Assembly (NCBI GenBank): GCA_004431415.1 | Contig: QPMI01000432.1 | Span: 394,134-458,133, forward strand | DNA from: Cyanophora paradoxa | Taxonomy: Eukaryota; Glaucocystophyceae; Cyanophorales; Cyanophoraceae | Direction of reading: 5' to 3' | Length of the DNA stretch: 64,000 nucleotides | Shown here: piece by piece, positions 55,738-64,000 of the stretch | How the letters are laid out: each line of letters opens with the position of its first letter | How positions within the stretch are numbered: position 1 is the first letter of the stretch | Notes under the pieces: model-generated | The model's input: only the letters and a program-made list of their open reading frames with translations | Database searches by the model: none | What the model was told of the DNA's origin: nothing | Program-made: the position numbers and the translations under genes

Positions 55738-57868
55738 ATGTTCGGTGAGAACCTAGCGCTGCTCGGGTCGCGCCTCCGCCGAGCCGCAGTGCGCAGCGCC
55801 TCAGGCTCGGGGACGAGGACTCAGACTTGACGGACGAAGAGTGGGATGAGGCGCGTTCCACCCGCAGCATCTTGCTCGAAGCTGGAGGCTGAACGCGCCG
55901 CAGGACGTCGAGTTCAAGACGGACGACAGCGCGGACACGACGGGGATGCGAGTGTACATACGGAAGTGCGAGGAGTTCAAGATCGTCCCCGTCAGCCAGC
56001 TCGTGGAGCGGATCGAGGAGGACTGTGCGCGCCGCTGCTCTCCTCTCTTTCCTGCCATGCCCCCGCGCGCTGACGCGACGGCAGACATCGACCTGCACCA
56101 CTACGGACTTGGCGAGAAGGGCGGGCGGGCGGTAGCCGAGTGCCTCAAGGTGCGCGCTCGCGCCGAGCGCTCCGACTCGGGGCGCGCGGCGTCGGCGCGG
56201 GCCCGGCTTGCGCGACGCGGCCGCGCAGGTGAACAAGACCATCAAGGGGATCAACCTCGGGGACAACAACATCGTGCGGCCCCGGTTGCGGCGCCCAGCG
56301 GGCGTCTACCGCGCTCGCCCGCTTGCGGTCCGAGCCGGGGCGGGGCGGGGCCGCAGGGGGACGAGGGCGGGCTGGCGCTGGCGCAGGCCCTGGGCCAGAA
56401 CGCGGCGCTGACGCAGGCGGACCTCAGCGAGAACCGCTTTGCGTCGCGCTTCTCGTGGGCGATGGGCGAGACGCTGGCGAGCCACACGTGCGCCCTCGTC
56501 GAGCTCTGCCTGCGCGGCAACCGCCTCGGCGACAAGGACATCGGCATGCTCTGCTCCGCCCTCGTGGCGTGCCCGGCCGTCCTTCCCCGCCCCGTCCCAC
56601 CGCTCCGCCGCGCTCCTCTGAAGCCCCCCGCGCAGAAGAACAACGTGCTGCTGAAGCTGGACATCTCGCACAATTCTCTCGGCGAACGGTGCGCGTTTCG
56701 CGTACCCTCCGCCCCGCGCCGCCGTCGCCGCCCTCCTCACGCCTGCAGCGGGGCGAGGCGGTGGGGGAGATGCTGGGCGGCAACTCGACGCTCACGGACG
56801 TCGACGTCTCGTGGAACCAGATCGTCCGCCGCGGCGCCGTCGCCCTCGCGAACGTGCGCCTCCGTCCGGCCTCCATCCTCGCTTCTTCTTACTACGCCCC
56901 GCAGGTGCTGAAGGTCAACTCGGCCTCACACGCTTCCGCATGGTGCGTGCGGGCGGGCGCCCCGCGCGCCCCTCGGCCCCGCCCCTCGCCTCTGACCCCC
57001 GCCCGCAGGGCTGGAACTCGCTGGGGGACCCCGGGGCGGCGGTGCTGGGGGAGGCCTGGGCATGAACCAGAGCCTGAAGCTCCTCGACATCTCCCACAAC
57101 CGCATCGGCGCGAGGGCATCCGCATGATCTCCACCGTGCCCGCCTCTCCACGCCACGCCACGCCTGATGAGGGCCTGACTCTCGCGCTGCAGGGCCTGAT
57201 GAGCACAGCACGCTGCTGGTGCTGCACGCGCAGCACAACCTGATCAAGGACTCCGGGTCGCGCCCGCTGGCGGAGGCGATCTAGGGGTGCGTCCTGCCTC
57301 ACCGACGTCGACTTCCGCTCCTGCGAGATGCCCCCCGAGATCGTGCGCCCGCCCGCCCTATAGCTAGAGCAGAGCACGGCTAGAGCACGGCGAGGGCTCG
57401 GCGAGCGGGCCCGCCGGCCAGCGCCCTCTAGCTATAGCCTAGCTAGAGTACTAGAGCCCTAGCTTAGAGTATGGACAGGGCTCGGCTCGTGCGCCCGCCG
57501 TCCCGGCCCGCCCGCGCCCGGGCCCGCGCCCGCTGCTCTACGGCTTTTTCTGAGCCGGGGCCGGGGCCGGGGCCGGGGGCGCGGTAGGAGCGGGAGATCA
57601 TGCTGACTGTGATGGAGCGCCGCCGGCGCTACCTCGACGACCTCGAAGCGGTACCCCCCCCCCCCCCCCCCCCTTCTATCCGATCCAATTCATCTCTGAG
57701 GCACGCTCCGGCCCGCGCTTGTTTGCAGGAGCAAGCGGCGCGGGAGACCTGGACCGGCGGCGCGAGGCGGCGGAGCGGGAGCAGGCCCGCGCCGCTCCTG
57801 AGGGCAGGGCCGGCCCTCCCCTCCGCGCAGAGCAGCAGGATATCGATGCACCTACTATCGTTAATTAA
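55738..57868 (+). CDS. Leucine-rich repeat protein, LRRC74-like
   Basis: Ribonuclease-inhibitor-type LRR protein. Before the repeats comes TGMRVYIRKCEEFKIVPVSQ LVERIEEDC, then DIDLHHYGLGEKGGRAVAEC, the same lead-in as animal LRRC74A/B. Repeats include NKTIKGINLGDNNI, GLALAQALGQNAALTQADLS, CALVELCLRGNRLGDKDIG, NVLLKLDISHNSLGER, TLTDVDVSWNQIVRRGAVA, WNSLGDPGAAVLGEAW and SLKLLDISHNRIGARA. A coiled tail follows (MLTVMERRRRYLDDLEA). The 5' end is unclear: ATG 55738 does not join in phase to the acidic exon RLRLGDEDSDLTDEEWDEA under standard splice sites. The end is also unclear: TAA 57866 fits the charged frame (DRRREAAEREQARAA), TAG 57936 fits the direct splice. A tract of C at 57653-57672 sits in the last intron. 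Confidence 0.72.
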
Positions 57869-57965
57869 ACCTATGCAACTACTACTACAATATGCGCCGC
57901 TATCTGTAAAGCATCATCACGTGTACCTCCTGTCCTAGATCTCACTAACGCTCTCGAGCTCCCGC

Positions 57966-59004
57966 CTACGCGGATGCGGGCTGGGCCTCAGCCTCCTGGG
58001 CGGGGCCCGCCTGCGCGGCCTCCTCGGGCTTGGCGCCGGCCGGGCCGTCCGTCTCCATCGCCTCGCCCTCGCTCGAGGCACCCTCGCCGCCCACCTCCTC
58101 GCCCGCCGCCGCCTCCGCCGCCGCCTCGCGCTCGCCTTCCCGTCGATGTCCTGCCAAGCGAAGCCAACCCGTCAGCATGCAAGGCGGGCCGAAGGCCTGC
58201 GGCAGGCGCACGGGGAGCTTCTCGTCGTCGAGTCATCGCTGAAGTTGTCGCCGCCGAAGTCGCCGCCGCCGAAGTCGCCCCGCCGAAGTCGAAGTCGTTG
58301 TCGTACGCCCCGCTCGACGCTGCGCGCGCGCTCGGGTCAGCGACGCCTAACCCGCGCGCGCCCGCGCGCAGATTCGATTCGGGAAGGTTCGAGATTCGGC
58401 GCACCGCGGGTGTCGTCGAACTTCCAGTCGTCCTCCTCGATCCAGAGGTCCCAGTCGCACTTCACGAACGGCTTCTTCTCCTTCAGCAGCCGCGGCCACG
58501 CCCCGTGCGTCTTCTCGGCACTGCGCCCCGGGATCAAATTCGACCGAAGGTTCGCGAAGGACGGCGAACTCACCCGTGAGACGCCACCGGCCGGCGATAA
58601 CGCTCCATTTGGCTCCTCAGCGACGACCTGCAGAGCGCGGAGGCGGAGGTGAGAAGAGGGCGGCGGCCCGGCGCGCGCGTACGTACGCGCGCGAGCGCGC
58701 CGGCCAGCGCACCTCGTCGTGCAGCTGGCACTCGACGGCGTAGGACTTGCCGTTGGACGAGCCGGCGAACTTGAACGTGCCGTCGGCCGCGACGCTCTTC
58801 CCGTCCTCTGCGATGACCGGCTCCTTCACGTCGACTGTGACGTAGAGCGCCTTCTTGCGCTGAGCCCAGAGAAGGGTCGGAACGATGGACGAGCTGCGCG
58901 ACCGCGGCAGGGGTCAGCGCGGCCCTCGCAACACGGCGCGCGGGCCGCGCGGCGCGCTGGCAGGCCGCGCGGCCTGTTAGCGGCTCGCGCCGGGCTCACC
59001 TCAT
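57966..59004 (-). CDS. p23/Sba1-type Hsp90 co-chaperone (CS domain)
   Basis: p23 binds ATP-loaded Hsp90 and stabilises clients. Exon 1 holds only ATGAG (59004-59000); spliced to the next exon it gives MSSSIVPTLLWAQRKKALYV with VTVDVKEPVIAEDGKSVAAD, the start of the CS beta-sandwich. Then FAGSSNGKSYAVECQLHDE, and an exon with GAWPRLLKEKKPFVKCDWDL and WIEEDDWKFDD, where WPRL and the W..W/D motif are the p23 signature. The tail has DNDFDFGG and a long acidic/Ala-rich end (AAAEAAAGEEVGGEGASSEG...QPASA, TAG at 57968-57966). Plant and animal p23 have similar acidic tails. Divergent from CFAP206. Confidence 0.9.
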
Positions 59005-59288
59005 TTGATTGAAGTGTGCCGCTTGATGAGCGCGAGAGAATGGACCGGAAGCGTGGCCAGGCGACTAAATTGGCGAAGAAACTTTCTGGAAGCGCTTCTG
59101 CCGGGTACACGCAATGATGAAGGGGTGCAAGTTACGTCTGGGTACATAGTCACGCAACGAAACAAAATAGTCGACGGCCCAAAGCGCCCGGAGGCGAGCA
59201 GCACGCGACCAGCGAAGCTCTTTGAAGACCAGGAGCACAACGCACAATCGGCAGCCCGCAGCCACGCGCGGGCGGCTACACGGCAGGC
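59005..59288. promoter_or_regulatory. Shared 5' region between p23 and CFAP206
   Basis: 284 bases between opposite start codons, of lower GC than the flanking genes. Divergent promoter inferred from layout. Confidence 0.4.
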
Positions 59289-62200
59289 ATGGACGCTATC
59301 CAGAAAGTCGTGCGCGCTATACAGACCCGGTGCAAGGCGGAGAATGTGGACGCCTCAGAGACCCTGTGCGCCTTCATGGCGCGGGCGATTGTCCTGGAGC
59401 ACTCGGACCGCTTCCACCTCGACCGCCCGCTCAGCGAGGACGACATGAGCGAGTTGGTTGTGGTGCGCAGCGCTTAGCTAGGCACGGCCTGGACCGGCGG
59501 GGCCGCCTGATCGACCGCCCCGCAGATGTGTGTCAACCGGCTGAAGGACGTGGACAGCCCCTCGCTCGCCTCGGTGAAGCTGCAGGTGGAGTTTGATGCG
59601 CAGTACTCCGCCGAGCTGGGGCGCGTGGAGCGCGAGAAGACGATGCGCGAGAAGAAGATCAACGCCATGCTCTCCGACATCGCCAGCATCAAGGCCAAGA
59701 ACGACAACGACTTTGACGGTGCGGCCGCGCCCCGCAGCGCCATCCCGCGTTGTCTGCTTGCGCGCTGACCGGCCGGGGCGCACCAGCGCTGACCTCCATC
59801 TACCGAAAGGTCTTCGCGTACCTCGTGAGCATGTCGGGGACCGCCGCCGAGGGCGGCACCGTCGACCGCGCGGTCGAGCTCGAGGTCAGTCCGGCGCCGT
59901 GGCCCTCTCTGCGGGACGCGGCGAGAGCGAGCGGGCGGGCGCGCGGGGCGCAGGTCGCGGCGGCGCTGGAGAGCGTCTTCCCGAAGATCGGCCTGCGCGC
60001 CTTCGTCGCGATGCCGACGGACGAGAAGAAGACGCAGCTGCGCGAGCTGGCGAGCATCGTGCTGGGCATCCGCCTCTTCAACAAGGACATCGGGAAGGGC
60101 GGGGCGGGCCTGGAGGAGATCCCGGCCCTGGCCCAGGAGGAGGCGCGCGCCATGGAGGGCCGCGTCCGCGCCGACAAGGAGGAGCTCCGCGCCCAGGTCC
60201 TCCAGTACCTCGAGGTCGTCAACCACGGCGCCCTCCCCGAGAAGGCCCGCCCTCTTCGTCGTAACCCCCCTCCCTTCTTCCCCCCCACTGACGCCCGCCC
60301 GCCCGTGCAGGCGATGCGGCACCTGCGGACGGAGCTGATCAACAGGCGGCAGGTGGGCTCCTGCCTGGACACCGTCGAGCAGGACCTCTCGGGCATGCTC
60401 TCGCACGTGGACGAGTGCGTCGCCGGCTTCGACCGGGAGATGGCCGAGCTGAAGGCCCTCGTCGGCTCCAAGACCTCGGTGCCGAAGGAGCAGGTCTACC
60501 CCAAGTTCGACTCGCTGGCGCACCTCTGGCACTCCCTCTCGGACGAGCGCCAGGCGGTCGCCTGCCTCGCCCGCGTCCTCGAGACCGTCGAGCGCTTCCG
60601 CGCGCTCCGGCGCACGGAGCTCACGCCCAAGGCCCTCGAGGCCGCCCGCGCCGCCCGCGCCGCGGACGCCGCCGCCGCGCGGCAGCTGAAGGACTTCGAG
60701 GCGGCCGAGGCGGCGGCCGCGGGCTTCCAGGCCCTGGCCGCGGGCCCCGCCCAGGACGCCCGCACTTTCGCCCGCGCAGCCGAGGAGGCGGCCGCCTCCT
60801 CCTCGTCCCCCCCGCCGCCGCCCCCCGCCGCCCCCGAGCGGCCCCCGAGCGCCCCGGCGCCCGCGGCGGAGCCGTCGACCGCGTCGGCGGCGGTGCAGGC
60901 GGAGGAGGAGCCGGCGGCGGCGGCGGCGGCGCCGGCGGGCGAGCCGACAGACGAGGCGGACGAGACGGGCGTCTCGTCCATCGTGCGCGAGGCCGGCGCC
61001 CAGGCGGCCGCCGAGGAGGCCGCCGAGCCGGCCCCGGAGGAGGCCCCCGCCGCAGAGGCCGCTGCGGAGGCCCCGGCCGCCGCCGCCGCTGACGGCGAGG
61101 CGGCTGCCGCCCCGGAGGAGCCGGCTCCTGCGGAGGCGCCGGCGGCGGAGGGCGAGGCGGCGGCGGCTCCCGCCGAGGGCGAGGCGGCGGCGGCGGGTGA
61201 GCGGCCGCTGAGCCGGCAGGCGAGCGCCGCGGGGAGCCAGAAGGGGAGCCAGCGGGGCAGCTTCAAGGCCGCCCCCGCGTCGGACGAGGCGGCGCCGGCG
61301 CCGGCCGAGGCCGCCCCGGCCGAGGCCGCTGCCGAGCGGCCGCCCTCAGCGGCGGCGGCGGAGAGGCCGCCCTCGGCCGCGGGGGCGGCGCCCGCTGCGG
61401 GCGAGGGCGAGCGGGAGGGACGGCCGGCGTCGGGGCGGCGGCGGCGGCCGCGCGCCCGTCCTCGGCGGCGGCGCGGCCGGCTTCGGGCGAGGCGCGGCCT
61501 GCGTCGGGCGGGGCGCGGCCGGCTTCGGGCGAGGCGCGGCCTGCGTCGGGCGGGGCGCGGCCTGCGTCGGGCGAGGCGCGGCCTGCGTCGGGCGAGGCGC
61601 CGGCGGAGGAGGCGGCGGCGGCGACCGCAGGGTCGGCGAGGAGCGCGGAGAAGGCGCCGAGCGCGGCCGGCTCGCGGCCGCCGAGCACGGGGGCGGCCGC
61701 CAAGCCGGCGACGCCCACCGGCTCCAAGCCCGGGACCCCCACAGGCTCGGCCTCCGCCGCGGCGGCGCGGCCGCCCTCGGGGGCGCCCTCGGCAGCTGGG
61801 TCGCGGCGGGGTCGCGGCCGGGCTCGCGGGGCGTGGCGGAGGCTGCGGCGGCGGCGGCGGCGTCGGGCTCGCGGCCCGCGAGCGCCGTCGCCCTCGCGGC
61901 CGTCGAGGCCGCCAAGCCGCCATCCGCCCCGGGCTCCGTCCGCTCTGAGCGCGCCGGCTCCGCGGCGGCGGCGGCCCCCGCGGCGGCGCGCCCGCCCTCA
62001 GGGGCGGCGAGCGCGGGGCGGGCGCCCTCGGCGACCGGGTCGGCCTCGGGCGCGGCGGCGGCGGCCGGGGACGCGGGCGCGGCTGCGGCGGCAGCTGCGG
62101 CGGCCGCACGAGAGGCGAGGAAGCCGGTGCGGATCGGGCGGGGGGATCCCGAGTTCGCCCACGCGAGGGCCGAGTTCAGGGTGCGCGCCCCGTTATTTCC

Positions 62201-63085
62201 CTTCCCTCGCCCCCCGCTTTGGCGCCTCATATCCCCCCTTTCCCCCCGCAGGGCTTCTGCCCGGTGACGCTGGTGGAGCGGGACGCGCTGCTGATCCCGG
62301 GGAACCCCAACCTGGGGTACGTCAAGTTCGCGGACGCGTACTACGCCATCTCCGGCGAGGAGGCGATCTGGCGCTTCATGGCCACCCCCGAGCGGTAGCC
62401 CCTGCCCCCTTCTGAAACTTAGCGCGCCGCTCACGCCGGCCGGGGTACAGGTACGTGGAGGGGGTGCTGCAGGCGGTGCGGCGGGCGCCGGAGCTGGTGC
62501 GGCTACTGCGGCTCCAGCAGCGGGTCGTGGGGGCGGGCCTGGGGGCCGGCGGGGCCGGCGGCGCGAACCTCGCCTTCGCGCTGCTCGGCTCGTTCTTCGC
62601 CGAGGGGCAGGAGGCGGGCAAGGGCCCCGCCAAGGCCGACGCCGACTGCCAGACCTCCACGCACCCCATCGAGAAGCACATCGACCCCAAGGTCGGCTCC
62701 CCCGCGCTTCCCTGCCCGCCCGGCTCTGAGGCGGGCCGGGGGGCCGGGGGCGCAGTACACGTGGAACGAGTGGGAGCTGCGGCGGCGGGCGCTGCAGCTG
62801 ACGAACCTGCGCTACAAGAAGACGCACTCGGCGCAGACGGTCTTCAGCCACTTCCGGCGCGACAACGAGACGCAGCACTACCCCCCCAAGGACTCGGGCA
62901 CGCAGACGCGCGTCGACGCCGGCACCAACGGGCCCCGCATGCACAACTACATCGCCGGGCTCCGGTGCGGCCCCCGCCGCCTCCACTCCTTCAGTCTCTC
63001 GGGCCTGACCGACCGCCGCCTCGTGCGCTGCAGGGGCGACCCGGACTCGAAGATGCACGTCGTCAACCTGACGCTGGAGCTGTAG
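59289..63085 (+). CDS. CFAP206: Cilia- and flagella-associated protein 206
   Basis: Axonemal protein needed for radial spoke 2 and the base of the central apparatus. The start MDAIQKVVRAIQTRCKAENV with ETLCAFMARAIVLEHSDRF is typical. Then MCVNRLKDVDSPSLASVKLQ, KVFAYLVSMSGTAAEGGTVD, GLRAFVAMPTDEKKTQLREL and LGIRLFNKDIGKGGAGLEEI. A very long Ala/Glu/Pro-rich insertion (60620-62120, roughly 500 codons) is unusual for the family. After it GFCPVTLVERDALLIPGNPN and YVEGVLQAVRRAPELVRLLR, NEWELRRRALQLTNLRYKKT, VFSHFRRDNETQHYPPKDSG and VVNLTLEL (TAG 63083-63085) match the C-terminus. Inside the insertion the sensible frame moves twice, at about 61432-61435 and 61808-61811, each as if one base of a G run were missing. 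Confidence 0.93.
61479..61612 (+). repeat. Tandem 21-base coding repeat inside CFAP206
   Basis: About six copies of GCGTCGGGCGAGGCGCGGCCT-type units, alternating GAG and GGG, encoding ASGEARP/ASGGARP in the frame I think is right. The repeat is only sensible in a frame one base off from the upstream exon. Confidence 0.8.
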
Positions 63086-63462
63086 GCGGCCCCGGCCCCC
63101 GCGGCGCCCGGCTGTTCAATCTGCCATTACGCGCGATTGCGATGGGGGTGAGGCCAGCGGCCTCGGCGGTGCGGGGCGCGCAAGGGGAAGCCAGGGCGGA
63201 AAGGGCGGCTGCTGGCCCTGTTGCAATAGCAACTCTGATAGCAACAAGGAGGGATTGCACAGAAACATAAATAATATGAACGGAACAGGGACACTGCAGT
63301 TGCACTGCCCCTGTTGGAGGGGAAGGACCTCTAAAGGTCAAGCAGGAAAGTTCACCCCTGTAGCTGGTCACGTTAGCTTTGAGCCGAGATAGTGTGGACT
63401 CTGATAACAGCTCGGTGCTTTTTTCAGAAGTGGGGGAGGACGAGATCTAGCTCAGCGGAGGA
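63086..63462. other. Downstream of CFAP206, no gene seen
   Basis: It starts GC-rich and becomes lower in GC from 63225 to 63425 (GCACAGAAACATAAATAATA). It probably holds the CFAP206 3' UTR and, on the minus strand, that of the next sequence. Nothing else recognised. Confidence 0.45.
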
Positions 63463-63835
63463 CTAGAGCTTGAGAAGCGCCGCCGCCCGCCGCGCCTCCG
63501 CCGCGGCGCCCCGCCCTGCGAGCTGCGCCGGCGTCGCCCCCGCGGCAGAACGCGCCTCCGCCCTGCCCGTCGAGACGCGCCGCCGCCCGCCGTGCCTCCG
63601 CCCCGCCCGGATAGCCGCCTGCCGCCCGAAGCGCTCCCGTCCCGCCGGCGAGCTGCGCCGCCGCCCGCCGCGCTCCGCCCGCCCGGCGAGCCGCGCCGGC
63701 GCCGCGCCCGCCGCGCCTCCGCCTCGAGCGGCGAGCCGCGCCGCCGCCCGCTGCGCCTCCGCCCCCGAAGCGGGAGGAGCCCGGCGGCCGCGCCGCCGCG
63801 CCGGCGTTGGCCGGCGTCGGCGCGGGGAGGCTAGC
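63463..63835 (-). repeat. GC-rich repeat block, possibly the 3' end of an Ala-rich gene
   Basis: Roughly six imperfect copies of a 40-60 base unit with the core GGCGGAGGCGCGGCGGGCGGCGGCGC on the minus strand. Read on that strand the last copy gives GATPAQLAGRGAAAEARRAA ending LLKL and TAG (63465-63463), faintly ankyrin-like. The frame does not stay consistent across all copies, so it may be non-coding. The 130 bases after it to the window end show nothing recognisable. Confidence 0.35.
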
Positions 63836-64000
63836 TATAGGCGCAGCGCTAGCGGCAGGCGCTTAGCGCGTACGCGGCGGAGGCCGAGGTCTTGGAGGTG
63901 ATGTGATGCTTGCTGTGGTTCGACCCGGTCGATTGCATGCGGGTGCAAGACTGAGGGTGGCAAGCAGAGTCGTGCAATTGCAACCGGACCCTTCCCCCGC

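Overview
This is a nuclear window from a GC-rich, intron-rich eukaryote. Almost every gene is cut by short spliceosomal introns (about 36-150 nt, usually GTGCG/GTACG donors, sometimes GC donors, and CTGAC...GCAG-type 3' ends), so single reading frames show only pieces of genes. Two axonemal genes (RSPH9, CFAP206) show the organism builds motile flagella. A DUF2997 protein (a family best known from cyanobacteria) and a TPR protein with a plant-plastid-type C-terminus suggest it also has a plastid. A flagellated unicellular alga such as a haptophyte or stramenopile fits best; the species cannot be fixed from this window.

Layout: ornithine decarboxylase antizyme with a +1 recoding site (0-0.9 kb, +); PTB-type splicing regulator with four RRMs (1.9-4.3, -); SPOC-like/RS-rich protein (4.6-6.9, +); Cdc25/Acr2-type rhodanese phosphatase (7.0-7.9, -); NBR1-like autophagy receptor (8.3-10.9, +); DUF4062-NACHT-TPR STAND NTPase (11.3-15.9, -); membrane-anchored SDR9C-like dehydrogenase (16.2-18.0, +); DUF2997 protein (18.2-19.0, -); unknown basic protein (19.2-20.3, +); B12D/NDUFA4-like respiratory subunit (21.4-22.3, +); F-box/LRR protein (23.4-25.9, -); very large coiled-coil protein (26.3-32.3, +); two paralogous ankyrin-TIR-TIR proteins transcribed away from each other (33.1-40.6, - and 43.1-49.9, +) around a 2.5 kb spacer carrying hairpin/MITE-like repeats; TPR protein (50.3-52.7, -); NAXE, the NAD(P)HX epimerase (52.8-54.1, +); RSPH9 (54.2-55.3, -); LRRC74-like LRR protein (55.7-57.9, +); p23 co-chaperone (58.0-59.0, -); CFAP206 (59.3-63.1, +); and a GC-rich repeat block at the right edge.

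The strands alternate almost perfectly: 18 of 19 neighbouring gene pairs are on opposite strands, so nearly every gene shares a 5' region with one neighbour and a 3' region with the other. The most notable biology is an innate-immunity-like set (STAND NTPase plus the head-to-head ankyrin-TIR-TIR pair, with an NBR1 receptor nearby) and the antizyme, whose splicing and +1 shift can be traced base by base. Several reading frames (NAXE, CFAP206) are broken only by single-base losses next to G or C runs, which looks more like assembly error than gene decay. Exon boundaries given are by-eye predictions.
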